From Sediminibacterium soli (GTDB taxonomy: Bacteria > Bacteroidota > Bacteroidia > Chitinophagales > Chitinophagaceae), in contig NZ_JAACJR010000006.1 in the NCBI RefSeq assembly GCF_009939225.1, positions 677,828-741,827 of the forward strand: a stretch of DNA of 64,000 bases, given 5' to 3'. This document shows positions 1-8,233 of the stretch, one piece after another. The stretch's first letter is position 1; each line of letters opens with the position of its first letter. Made by a program: the position numbers and the translations under genes. Under the pieces are notes generated by a model that saw nothing but the letters and a program-made list of their open reading frames with translations, did no database searches and was not told where the DNA came from.

Positions 1-62
1 TTACAGGCGGCGGCCATAAGCAGTACCGCACCAAGAGCGAGGTATATGTTTTTGCAAGACAT
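1..62 (-). CDS. Putative lipoprotein, N-terminus only (runs off window)
   Basis: Only the first 20 codons are present. They read MSCKNIYLALGAVLLMAAAC: a short charged start, a hydrophobic stretch, and a Cys after small residues, which is a lipobox-like end of a signal peptide. The mature protein lies outside the window, so its function cannot be called. It is divergent from the ABC-F gene. On its own strand a TAnnTTTG match (TACCTTTG, 77 down to 70) sits 7 bases before the ATG. That would place transcription start at or very near the start codon, as seen for several other genes here. Confidence 0.5.
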   Translation of the reverse strand, partial: MSCKNIYLALGAVLLMAAAC

Positions 63-84
63 TTCCAAACAAAGGTAACCGCAA

Positions 85-115
85 ATTGAATTGACGCTGT
101 TTGCCTTTACCTTTG
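85..115 (+). promoter_or_regulatory. Bacteroidota-type promoter for the ABC-F gene
   Basis: ATTG at 85-88, a 19-bp gap, then TACCTTTG at 108-115. This matches the Bacteroidota consensus TTTG-N19-TAnnTTTG with one mismatch in the upstream box. The start codon follows 23 bases after the -7 element. Confidence 0.55.
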
Positions 116-138
116 CGGCCTTAAATACCTCTTAAGAG

Positions 139-2094
139 ATGCTGATCGGATTACAGAACCTGACTTTTGAATTTGGCGCAAGGGCCATCGTGGAAGACGC
201 CACATGGCATATACAACCCGGCGACCGCGTTGGCCTGGTGGGGTATAACGGCACCGGAAAATCAACCATACTGAAGGTACTGGTGGGCGAATACCTGCCT
301 TCGAAAGGTTCTGTGGAGAAAAGCAAGGATACCACCATCGGTTACCTGCACCAGGACCTGCTGAGCTTCGACACCAGCGAAAGCATCACCGAAGTGGCGT
401 TAAGCGCATTTGAGAGAGTGAGGCGGCTGGAAAAAGAGATCGAGCAGCTGGGCATGGAACTGGAAAAAAATCCGGAGGATGAAGCTTTGCTGCTGAAATA
501 CACAGACAGTCTTCATGAGATGGATGTGCTTGACGGGTACAATATCCATCACAAAGCGGAAGAAGTATTGCATGGTCTTGGCTTTGGCAACGAAGACCTG
601 GCCCGACCCTACCAGGAGTTCAGCGGCGGCTGGCGGATGCGGGTGCTGCTGGCAAAAATGATCCTGCAGCAACCGGATGTATTGCTGCTGGATGAACCTA
701 CCAACCACCTCGACCTTCCTTCTATCGAATGGCTGGAGAAATACCTGGTGCATTACCAGGGAAGTGTGGTGATCGTAAGCCACGATAAATTTTTCCTGAA
801 CCGGATGGTCAACAAGATCGTGGAAGTGTACCAGCAGCAACTGCATATCTACAGTGGCAATTATGAATACTATGAAACGGAAAAGCTGATCCGGATAGAA
901 ATGCAGCAGAAAGCTTACGAGAACCAGCAGGATTATATACGGCAGCAGGAACGTTTTATCGAACGCTTCAAGGCCAAGGCCAGCAAAGCGGCCCAGGCGC
1001 AGAGTGTGCAGAAACGGCTCGATAAACTGGATAAGATCGAAGACGCCAAACTGGAGCGCCCCGATTTACGCATCAATTTTCAGCTGGAAAAAATTCCGGG
1101 TAAGATACTGGCCTCACTGAAACATGTCAGCAAGCATTTTGGCGAACTGACCATTGTTGAAAACACCACCGCAGAAATTGACCGCGGAGACAAGATCGCG
1201 CTGATCGGCGCCAACGGAAAAGGTAAATCAACGGTGCTGCGTATGATCGCGGGCACCGAACCGTTCGAAGGCGAGCGTGTATGGGGACATAATGTGGAAG
1301 AGAGTTTTTATGCACAGCACCAGCTGGAAGCACTTACACTGAGCAATACCATCCTGGAAGAAATGCAGCAATGCGGCAGTAAAAAAACGGATGTGGAACT
1401 GCGGATGCTGCTGGGATCCTTTCTTTTCAGCGGCGATGATGTAGAAAAGAAAATCCGGGTACTGAGCGGTGGCGAAAAAGCGAGGGTGGCGCTGGCAAAA
1501 ACCATTGTAAGCAAGGCGAACTTCCTGATGCTCGACGAACCCACCAACCACCTCGATATGCATTCGGTGGAACTGCTTGCGGAAGCCCTGAATAAATACG
1601 AAGGCAGTTATATCCTGGTAAGCCATGACCGTTATTTTATTTCAAAAACGGCCAATAAGATATGGGAGATCGTTGATCACCAGATCAAGGAATTCAAAGG
1701 CAGCTACCAGGAATGGGTGGAATGGAACGAACGCATGGCGAAGATCGAAGCGGAGAAACAGAAAAACACGGGCGCCAATAAACCCGCACCGCAGCCGGCG
1801 GCAGTTGCTCCTCAGGATCCCAAACCCGCAGCCGTATCGATCAACAAGGAATTACAGAAGGAACTCCAGAAAGAACAGCGCAGGCTTGAGAAACTGGAAG
1901 CCGATCTGAACAAGGCAAAAGAGGCTGAACAAAAACTCGAAGCCGCTCTGGGCGACCCTGCCAACTATGCCGATCATTCCAGATTTGCCACCATCGAATC
2001 CGATTACAAAAAAGCCAGGTCCCAGCGCGAAAATCTCAACAAACAATACGAAGAGACATTTGAGAAAGTGATGGAGCTGGAAGGGAAAATGTAA
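139..2094 (+). CDS. ABC-F family ATPase (ribosome-associated type)
   Basis: This 651-residue protein has two ABC ATPase domains and no membrane segments, the ABC-F architecture. Domain 1 has Walker A GYNGTGKST (35-43), signature FSGGWRMR (about 161-168) and Walker B LLLDEPTNHLD (about 183). Domain 2 has Walker A GANGKGKST (about 358-366), signature LSGGEKAR (about 441) and LMLDEPTNHLD (about 464). The charged linker between domains and the Lys/Glu-rich C-terminal coiled coil (about 570-651) resemble Uup-type members. ABC-F proteins bind the ribosome E site and relieve stalled or drug-blocked ribosomes, or act in ribosome assembly; which applies here cannot be told from sequence. It is a single gene with its own promoter, followed by a long inverted repeat. 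Confidence 0.9.
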   Translation: MLIGLQNLTFEFGARAIVEDATWHIQPGDRVGLVGYNGTGKSTILKVLVGEYLPSKGSVEKSKDTTIGYLHQDLLSFDTSESITEVALSAFERVRRLEKEIEQLGMELEKNPEDEALLLKYTDSLHEMDVLDGYNIHHKAEEVLHGLGFGNEDLARPYQEFSGGWRMRVLLAKMILQQPDVLLLDEPTNHLDLPSIEWLEKYLVHYQGSVVIVSHDKFFLNRMVNKIVEVYQQQLHIYSGNYEYYETEKLIRIEMQQKAYENQQDYIRQQERFIERFKAKASKAAQAQSVQKRLDKLDKIEDAKLERPDLRINFQLEKIPGKILASLKHVSKHFGELTIVENTTAEIDRGDKIALIGANGKGKSTVLRMIAGTEPFEGERVWGHNVEESFYAQHQLEALTLSNTILEEMQQCGSKKTDVELRMLLGSFLFSGDDVEKKIRVLSGGEKARVALAKTIVSKANFLMLDEPTNHLDMHSVELLAEALNKYEGSYILVSHDRYFISKTANKIWEIVDHQIKEFKGSYQEWVEWNERMAKIEAEKQKNTGANKPAPQPAAVAPQDPKPAAVSINKELQKELQKEQRRLEKLEADLNKAKEAEQKLEAALGDPANYADHSRFATIESDYKKARSQRENLNKQYEETFEKVMELEGKM

Positions 2095-2097
2095 CGC

Positions 2098-2264
2098 GTG
2101 AGACGTCAATCGTGAGTTATCGTGAGTTGGCGTGAGTGAATTCGGCGTTGCTGTAAGCTGAAGTTTTTGAAAACCCAAAAACAACCTGACACATCCTGGT
2201 CTGGACTGCCAGCCTGACTTCCACACATTAACTCACGCCAACTCACGATAACTCACGTCTCACC
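2098..2264. repeat. Long inverted repeat of degenerate GTGAGT units
   Basis: The gap between the convergent ABC-F and hutG genes holds two arms. The 27 bases at 2111-2137 are the exact reverse complement of 2231-2257, and the match continues imperfectly outward (GTGAGACGT at 2099 against ACGTCTCAC at 2255). Each arm is built from near-repeats of CGTGAGTTAT/CGTGAGTTGG. The 93-bp loop shows no ORF. Relatives of the GTGAG unit occur at 61590-61625 and 63159-63190. Confidence 0.85.
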
Positions 2265-2269
2265 TCCCC

Positions 2270-3322
2270 CTACTCCCCGCTCATCGCTTTCACAAAATCG
2301 CTCACCAGGTAGCCGATCAGTTTACCTGTGGCGGGGTCTTCCCTTCCGTCGGAAAGCCGGGTTGCCCCTTCGCAGATATGCAGGTAAGCGATCTTATTCC
2401 CCGCCGCGGCATAGGTAATGAACTGGCGGGCATGGTTTGCGGTGAGCCCCACCGGACTGGCAGCGCTGCTGAGCGTGTTCCTGATACAGTCGAGATCCAG
2501 CTCAAGTCCGCATAAAGTATCATCGGTAAAATCCGTTGCATGCGCGATGGCCTGAACGAAATTCCGTTTTTCATGAAGGAAGATATCTTCATAGGTAATG
2601 CAATCAATAAAAGGATTGTTCACCATATCCACCCACACATTCTGCGGCAGGTAGTTCTCGTGTAAGCCGATCACACAATATTTTTCCAGGTAGCCGTCCG
2701 CTTCCGCATAGGAAAACCCGTTGCCGCTGTGCCTGCCTTCCATCGGTCTGAAATCGGCATGTGCATCCAGGTTGATGGCATTGATCTGCGCGATGGGCAG
2801 TACCCCGGCTTTGTAAAATCCTTTTGCGGCGCCTTTGATACAGGGATAGGAATTGTTATGACCTCCCCCGATAACGATCGGTATTTTTTTATTCTGCGTT
2901 ACAATATGGATCAGTTGCTCCACCGCTTCGTCGATCGTATTCACGGCATGACGGTAGGCTTCCAGTTTCTCATCCTGGTCCTGCGCATTCTGATCGATCA
3001 GCCTGGCCATATCGGAAAAATCGAAATGCCCCAGCAACAGCAGCTCGGTACCCTCGAGAAAATCGTTGCTTTGAATATTCAGGAACGATTGCAAAAAAGG
3101 CATCCAGGCAGAATCTGTTCCGCCAACGCCCATATTGGCTTTTACACCGATGTCTTCGGGTATACCGATCAGCACAAATGCCGCATCGGACTGCAGCAAC
3201 GACTGCTCCAGCCGGGAGGGATCGGCCAGCACCTGTATCCGCTCACCCAGTTTTGTTTCGAATCGGCGGATACGGGTAAGCGATAGTATGTCCTTTTTGT
3301 TATAAAACCTGAAATGGGTCAT
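2270..3322 (-). CDS. hutG: Formimidoylglutamase (arginase/agmatinase superfamily)
   Basis: This 350-residue ureohydrolase would convert N-formimidoyl-L-glutamate to glutamate and formamide, the last step of one histidine-degradation route. The Mn-binding signatures of the arginase fold are visible in order: GGGHNNSYP (the GGxH motif), NLDAHADFR (DAHxD) and ELDLDCIR (DxD). Length fits the family. The neighbour 49 bp upstream on the same strand is imidazolonepropionase, whose product is the substrate of this step, and this decides for HutG over arginase or agmatinase. Cytoplasmic. The urocanase gene hutU is not in the window; hutH is about 58 kb to the right. Confidence 0.85.
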   Translation of the reverse strand: MTHFRFYNKKDILSLTRIRRFETKLGERIQVLADPSRLEQSLLQSDAAFVLIGIPEDIGVKANMGVGGTDSAWMPFLQSFLNIQSNDFLEGTELLLLGHFDFSDMARLIDQNAQDQDEKLEAYRHAVNTIDEAVEQLIHIVTQNKKIPIVIGGGHNNSYPCIKGAAKGFYKAGVLPIAQINAINLDAHADFRPMEGRHSGNGFSYAEADGYLEKYCVIGLHENYLPQNVWVDMVNNPFIDCITYEDIFLHEKRNFVQAIAHATDFTDDTLCGLELDLDCIRNTLSSAASPVGLTANHARQFITYAAAGNKIAYLHICEGATRLSDGREDPATGKLIGYLVSDFVKAMSGE

Positions 3323-3371
3323 ATGGCGCGGTTTTATGTTCCTGCTGCAATCCCGCAGGAAAATAAATATA

Positions 3372-4610
3372 CTAAATAAATGCGCCGTTGATCATCACTT
3401 TATCGATAAGGTTTGAACCGAAAGCATAAGGCAGGTAGGCTATGGAGGGGATGGGCCGGGTGAAGATCAGGTTGGCTTTTTTTCCGAGGGTAATGCTGCC
3501 CAGCTGTTCGCCGCAGCCCATTGCATAGGCGCCGTTGAGCGTGGCCGCGTTGATGGCTTCCGCGGGCAGCATTTTCATTTGTATACAGCTCATGGATACC
3601 ACCAGGTTCATGTTGCCGCTCGGGCTTGATCCCGGGTTATAATCCGAAGCAAGCGCCACGATGCTTCCCGCATCGATCAGTTTTCTTGCCGGCTGAAAAG
3701 GCATACGCAGAAAAAACGCCGCCGTAGGCAGTAAGGTGCCGATGGTATCCGAACCCGCCAGCGCCTGTATCGCCGCATCATCCATGGTCTCCAGGTGATC
3801 AACAGACAGGGCGCCCAGCGATACCCCCAATTCAACACCTCCCGACAGGCTCAGCTGGTTGGCATGTATCTTGGGCTGCAGCCCGATTGCCATGCCTGCT
3901 CTGCAGATGGTTTCTGTTTCCGCAACGGAAAAAAAACCTTCTTCGCAAAACACATCGATGTACTCGGCCAGGCCTTCGCCCGCAATCGCGGGCAACATTT
4001 CCTGTATGATCAGATCGATATACCCCCGGTGGTCGCTCCGGTATTCGGGCGGGAATGCATGGGCACCCAGAAAACTGGCTTTAACCGGTATGGGCGTTTT
4101 CTCTTTGATCCGCCTGATCACCCGCAGCATTTTCAGCTCCGACTGCACCGTAAGGCCATAACCGCTTTTGATCTCTATGGCTCCTGTGCCCAAGCGCATC
4201 AGCTCCTGCAACCGGTTCCATGCCTGTTCAAAAAGCGCGTCTTCGGATGTGTCGGCAAGTTTCCTTGCAGAGTTCAGTATGCCACCGCCTTTGGCTGCAA
4301 TGGCCGCATAACTCAATCCCTGCAGCTTGTCCACAAATTCCTCCTCCCGGCTTGCCGCAAAAACAAGATGGGTATGGCTGTCGCACCAGCAAGGCAGCAC
4401 GCTGCTTCCTTCCGCGTTGATCAGCGGCAGGTTTGCATACGGCCCCTCCGGCAGATCCGCCATGGCACCATAATCGCCGATGCGTCCGTCGCGAACAACC
4501 AGGTAAGCATTTTCAAGCACAGGCAGTTGGGCCAGTTCTGCGCCTCGCAGCGGATGCGATGTACCGCGCACATTGACCAGGTGGCGTATATTGGTGATCA
4601 GGGCGTTCAT
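3372..4610 (-). CDS. hutI: Imidazolonepropionase
   Basis: This 412-residue metal-dependent amidohydrolase hydrolyses 4-imidazolone-5-propionate to N-formimidoyl-L-glutamate in histidine breakdown. Visible family marks are the N-terminal metal HxH (CDSHTHLVFA), the following EEEF, LGAHAFPPEYR, HANQL, the SVDHLE histidine, and the metal Asp in LASDYNPGSSP. I start at MNALITNIRHL. The reading frame is open ten codons further to 4640, but the shorter start has a near-consensus -7 element (TTATTTTG) five bases upstream and matches the usual family N-terminus. It forms an operon with hutG downstream, and is divergent from the CrtA-like gene. Confidence 0.9.
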   Translation of the reverse strand: MNALITNIRHLVNVRGTSHPLRGAELAQLPVLENAYLVVRDGRIGDYGAMADLPEGPYANLPLINAEGSSVLPCWCDSHTHLVFAASREEEFVDKLQGLSYAAIAAKGGGILNSARKLADTSEDALFEQAWNRLQELMRLGTGAIEIKSGYGLTVQSELKMLRVIRRIKEKTPIPVKASFLGAHAFPPEYRSDHRGYIDLIIQEMLPAIAGEGLAEYIDVFCEEGFFSVAETETICRAGMAIGLQPKIHANQLSLSGGVELGVSLGALSVDHLETMDDAAIQALAGSDTIGTLLPTAAFFLRMPFQPARKLIDAGSIVALASDYNPGSSPSGNMNLVVSMSCIQMKMLPAEAINAATLNGAYAMGCGEQLGSITLGKKANLIFTRPIPSIAYLPYAFGSNLIDKVMINGAFI

Positions 4611-4707
4611 GGCAACAAAATAAGCAGAAATGGCAAGCAAAAATCAACCCGCATAACCGGGGCTGCTAAAATCCGCAACCTAAGCCCAACTCCCCTATTT
4701 TCGTCCC

Positions 4708-5403
4708 ATGTTAACCGCACTTGTCATTGTACGCTATCCCCGGTGGCTGGGCTGGGCCGGGTTTTTATCAATGGCCGTATTCCGCTGGCCGCTGGCGCTA
4801 TCGGGCAGGGTACGGTTCTGGAAATTGCTGGGCTGCGGCAGGAACGGCACATTCGATATCCGGCCCGATTGGCGTCAGTGGGCGGTGTTGGTGGTATGGA
4901 ACGAAGAACCGGCAACGAATGCCGCCCTTCCCCGGTTTCTCCGGCAGTGGTGGCGCTTTTTTCGCTGCGAGCTGTGCAGCTTCACGATGCAGGCACTGGA
5001 AGGACACGGTACCTGGGACAAACAGGCCTGTTTCGGAGAATACAGCGGGCAGGCCGGGCACGATGGAATGATCGCCGTGCTGACAAGGGCAACCATCAGG
5101 ATCAATCGCCTCCGGCAGTTCTGGGGCAACGTAAGCAGGGTGACGCAGCAGATGCAGCAGGCAGACGGATTCCTGTTTTCGGCGGGCATTGGGGAAGTTC
5201 CCTGGATCAAACAGGCCACTTTCAGCATCTGGCAAACCAAAGAAGCCATGAAACAGTTCGCCTACCGCTCCGCAGAACACGCCGATGTGATCAGAAAGAC
5301 CAGGTCGAATGACTGGTACAGCGAGGAAATGTTTGTCCGCTTCCGCATCGTTAACATAAAAGGAACACTGAAGGGAAAAAGTCCTTTGGAGGGAATGGCG
5401 TAA
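4708..5403 (+). CDS. Spheroidene monooxygenase (CrtA)-like protein
   Basis: This 231-residue protein resembles the CrtA-like family, recognisable from FWKLLGCGRNGTFDI near residue 38 and the C-terminal YSEEMFVRFRI...KGTLKGKSPLEG. The characterised member, spheroidene monooxygenase, oxygenates carotenoids in purple bacteria; Bacteroidota carry related proteins of untested substrate. No other carotenoid gene (crtB, crtI, crtY) is nearby, so assignment to pigment synthesis is inference. The near-consensus -7 element TATTTTCG (4696-4703) is four bases before the ATG, suggesting a leaderless mRNA. It is divergent from hutI. The 250 bp after it (5404-5653) hold no convincing gene or site. Confidence 0.6.
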   Translation: MLTALVIVRYPRWLGWAGFLSMAVFRWPLALSGRVRFWKLLGCGRNGTFDIRPDWRQWAVLVVWNEEPATNAALPRFLRQWWRFFRCELCSFTMQALEGHGTWDKQACFGEYSGQAGHDGMIAVLTRATIRINRLRQFWGNVSRVTQQMQQADGFLFSAGIGEVPWIKQATFSIWQTKEAMKQFAYRSAEHADVIRKTRSNDWYSEEMFVRFRIVNIKGTLKGKSPLEGMA

Positions 5404-5653
5404 TTTTGGTCTGCGGGTTTGCCGTGTTGGTTATTTGTCCTGGGTTGATTGGCTGGTCGGTATATGCAGGGAAATCCTGCAGAAATGAGGCTACCGAAGA
5501 CCGGATGATGAAAATCGTTACCTCAGTGGGCGGTATCACCGCTTTTTCTTCGATATGCAAACAGGTATTCGTTACCGCCTGCCGGTCAGCGACAACAGAC
5601 TGATAGCTACGCCACAGCGCACCCCACACTATATTCTCAATCAATCTGTCTGT

Positions 5654-7090
5654 ATGGATAACAGGTTATCTGTTGGTTCTGAAATCGGCGTTCTGAAGCG
5701 TTTGCTGGTGCACAGTCCTGATAGCGGGCTGGGTAAAGTTGTGCCGTCCAAGGCGCAGGACTGGCTTTTTGAAGACATTGTTCACTTGGATACGATCCGT
5801 CGCGACGAGTACGATTATTATACCAAAGTGCTGTTGTATTTTCTCGATCCCGGAAAAATCAGGGGCCGGCTCGCCGAACTGGATGCGCCGGGTTATCAAC
5901 GCGATTTCTATAAACCCGAGAGCCCGGCATTTTACCGCTCCGACAAGGTGGTGGAACTGCAATGGCTGCTGGCAGATATTCTGGAGGTGCCGGAACTGCG
6001 TTCAAAACTGATCGCAGCCGTTTGCGCGATCGAGCGGTGTACCTGGGAAACGGAAAACAGCCTGCAGCAATATGCGCCGGTGCAACTGGCCAAAACATTT
6101 ATCTCCGGCACGGCCGATAACAAGGAACTGCTGTTTCCGCCGATACCCAATTTTATTTTTACACGCGATATCGGCATCACCATCAAAGACCATATCCTGC
6201 TCAACAAACCGGCAAAAAAAGCAAGGGCAAGAGAAACCCTGCTGGCGCGGTATATTTTCTTTCACCACCCCCTGTTCAGGGATTACCAGCAGCACATCAT
6301 CGAGATCCCCGATTCGCACCATGGCTTCCTGCTGCCCAAGGAAGAAGACGAACGCAAGATCACCCTCGAGGGCGGGGATATTATGGTGGTAAGCGATGGG
6401 CATATGCTGATCGGTGTAAGCGAACGCACTTCTTCTGAAGCGGCGGTGAAGATCACCAACATCGTATTTGAAAAAGGGCTGATGGAAAAAGTGACGATCA
6501 TACGCATACCCAAGAAACGCGATTACATGCATATTGATACCATCTTTACCCAGGTAAGAAAAGACGTGTGGGTGATGCTGGGTAATTTTTCAAGAAAAGC
6601 GGTGCGTTTTGAAGATGCCAGCCCGATTGAAAAGATCATGGAGATCAAGAAAGAGGAGAAGATAAAAATACTCCAGTTTCACAAACAGTTCCCCGATCAC
6701 CCGGTTGGTTTTGAAACACTGGAAGACCTTTTGACCGATATCAGCCGCACCGATCTGGGCTGCAGCCAGGATATCCGTTTTATCTATTCCGGTAACAATG
6801 AATTTCCGTATAGCGCCAGGGAACAATGGACCGATTCCTGCAACCTGCTGGCGCTGAAGGAAGGCGTGGTGCTGGCCTACGACCGCAACGATAAAACCAC
6901 AGAGGCCTTCCGTGAGGCAGGGTTCTCCATTATTCATGTGAAAGAACTGTTACCCAAACTCGAGTCGGGCGAAATGAATGCCGACACGATCACAGACACC
7001 GTGATACTGATGCCATCCGCCGAACTGTCGCGCGCCCGCGGCGGTTTTCACTGTATGAGCCTGCCACTGTGCAGGGAAAAACTTTCCTGA
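5654..7090 (+). CDS. Arginine deiminase-family amidinohydrolase
   Basis: This 478-residue protein has the guanidino-group-modifying (pentein) fold marks of arginine deiminase: FTRDIG, EGGDIMVV, the catalytic His region MHIDTIFTQ, and the C-terminal catalytic Cys in ARGGFHCMSLPL. Arginine deiminase converts arginine to citrulline and ammonia. The protein is longer than classical ArcA (about 410 residues) because of inserted segments, so the true substrate is open. I start at MDNRLSVGSEIG, which matches family N-termini, not at an upstream in-frame start at 5555. No ornithine carbamoyltransferase or carbamate kinase gene is present. A CtlX-like gene follows after 8 bp, so the two are probably co-transcribed and work on linked guanidino/ureido substrates. 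Confidence 0.75.
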   Translation: MDNRLSVGSEIGVLKRLLVHSPDSGLGKVVPSKAQDWLFEDIVHLDTIRRDEYDYYTKVLLYFLDPGKIRGRLAELDAPGYQRDFYKPESPAFYRSDKVVELQWLLADILEVPELRSKLIAAVCAIERCTWETENSLQQYAPVQLAKTFISGTADNKELLFPPIPNFIFTRDIGITIKDHILLNKPAKKARARETLLARYIFFHHPLFRDYQQHIIEIPDSHHGFLLPKEEDERKITLEGGDIMVVSDGHMLIGVSERTSSEAAVKITNIVFEKGLMEKVTIIRIPKKRDYMHIDTIFTQVRKDVWVMLGNFSRKAVRFEDASPIEKIMEIKKEEKIKILQFHKQFPDHPVGFETLEDLLTDISRTDLGCSQDIRFIYSGNNEFPYSAREQWTDSCNLLALKEGVVLAYDRNDKTTEAFREAGFSIIHVKELLPKLESGEMNADTITDTVILMPSAELSRARGGFHCMSLPLCREKLS

Positions 7091-7098
7091 CCATTCCT

Positions 7099-8022
7099 AT
7101 GACCAACGCACAAAACACTTCGCACCTGCTGATGATCAGACCCGTGAATTTCCGTTTCAATACGGAAACCGCGGTTAACAACAGCTTCCAGCAGGACGCT
7201 GCCGATCAGCAGGTACAGGAAAAAGCGGCGGCGGAATTCGACAGCCTGGTTGCGCAACTGCGCAGCCATGGTATCCGGGTAACGGTGGTAAACGATACCC
7301 CCGATCCGTATACACCGGATTCCATTTTTCCGAATAACTGGGTATCGTTTCATGCCAGCGGGCGCATCTACCTCTATCCTATGTTCGCGGCCAACAGGCG
7401 CCTGGAAAGAAAGCAGCATGTGATCGAAGCCGTGCAGGGACAATACCACATCAGAGAACGCATCGATCTGTCGGGCTACGAACAGGATGCTGTTTTCCTG
7501 GAAGGCACCGGCAGTATGGTGCTGGACCGGGAAAATAAAATCGCGTATGCCTGTCTCTCGCCCCGCACGCATGAAAAAGCGCTGCAGGATTTTTGCGAAA
7601 GGGAAAATTACCGGCCCATCGGTTTTACCGCAACGGATGAGCAGGGGCAGCCGATCTACCATACCAATGTGATGATGTGTGTTGCCGACCGGTATGTGGT
7701 GATCTGCGCAGACAGCATACAGCATCCGAACGAAAAAGAATGGGTGCTGGATACGATCATCGGTACGGGCAAACAGGTGATCCCCATCAGCCGGAACCAG
7801 ATGAACCATTTTGCGGGGAACATGCTGCAGGTATGCAATGCATCGGGAGAACCATTCCTGGTAATGTCTACGCAGGCATACCGGAGTCTTTCGGCAGAGC
7901 AGCTGCATGCACTGACCCAATACAATGCCGTCATCCATTCCGATATCTCGGATATCGAAACCAATGGCGGCGGAAGCGCACGTTGCATGATCGCCGAAAT
8001 ATTTCTGCCGGAACAATCCTGA
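7099..8022 (+). CDS. ctlX: Citrulline-utilization hydrolase CtlX-like
   Basis: This 307-residue pentein-fold protein of the arginine-deiminase superfamily resembles CtlX (citrulline ureidase) and dimethylargininase-like proteins. Visible marks are the substrate-binding segment PDSIFPNNWVSFH, YLYPMFAANRRLER, NHFAGNMLQV, and the C-terminal nucleophile Cys in NGGGSARCMIAEIF. CtlX hydrolyses citrulline to ornithine, CO2 and ammonia. The start chosen (MTNAQNTSHLLMIRP) lies 8 bp after the upstream deiminase gene, whose predicted product is citrulline. The two would therefore make an arginine to citrulline to ornithine route without carbamoyl phosphate; that pathway is inference from family and order. 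Confidence 0.75.
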   Translation: MTNAQNTSHLLMIRPVNFRFNTETAVNNSFQQDAADQQVQEKAAAEFDSLVAQLRSHGIRVTVVNDTPDPYTPDSIFPNNWVSFHASGRIYLYPMFAANRRLERKQHVIEAVQGQYHIRERIDLSGYEQDAVFLEGTGSMVLDRENKIAYACLSPRTHEKALQDFCERENYRPIGFTATDEQGQPIYHTNVMMCVADRYVVICADSIQHPNEKEWVLDTIIGTGKQVIPISRNQMNHFAGNMLQVCNASGEPFLVMSTQAYRSLSAEQLHALTQYNAVIHSDISDIETNGGGSARCMIAEIFLPEQS

Positions 8023-8051
8023 CCCCGTTTTCATACTAACGGTCATTAGCA

Positions 8052-8106
8052 CAGAAAACGTTTGCGGTAGAAAACTGTTGATAAATCCATTGTTCAGAAA
8101 ACGTTT
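8052..8106. promoter_or_regulatory. Paired direct repeat CAGAAAACGTTT upstream of pfkA
   Basis: CAGAAAACGTTT occurs at 8052-8063 and again at 8095-8106, 43 bases apart start to start. Each copy contains the palindrome AAACGTTT with a central CG, a form typical of LacI-family operators. The pair lies just upstream of the pfkA promoter. A regulatory role is inference; no LacI-type regulator gene is in the window. Confidence 0.35.
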
Positions 8107-8118
8107 ACACCCACATCG

Positions 8119-8149
8119 ATTGCCATTTATTTTCAAATGCTTACTTTTG
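8119..8149 (+). promoter_or_regulatory. Bacteroidota-type promoter of pfkA-pyk
   Basis: ATTG at 8119-8122, 19 bp, then a perfect TAnnTTTG (TACTTTTG) at 8142-8149. The transcript would have a leader of about 75-80 nt before pfkA. Confidence 0.6.
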
Positions 8150-8233
8150 AAACTCGTGTAGGAGTTACACACCCAGTTCGCGATTGCCCAAGTTTCTATT
8201 ACTCAATTCATTAAGAAGAATTGCCGAATTACA

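Noticed and set aside
70..77. TACCTTTG on the minus strand as a certain promoter for the left-edge lipoprotein
   Set aside because: No -33 box at the right distance and the gene is only seen for 20 codons; mentioned with the gene only.
3795..5312. A 505-residue open frame on the plus strand antisense to hutI and across the CrtA-like gene
   Set aside because: It lacks family motifs, lies opposite a clear hutI, and its composition is that of a reverse-strand shadow in GC-rich coding sequence.
5406..5603. 65-residue frame in the gap before the deiminase gene
   Set aside because: No motif, no promoter, and not similar to anything I recognise; the gap is better left empty.
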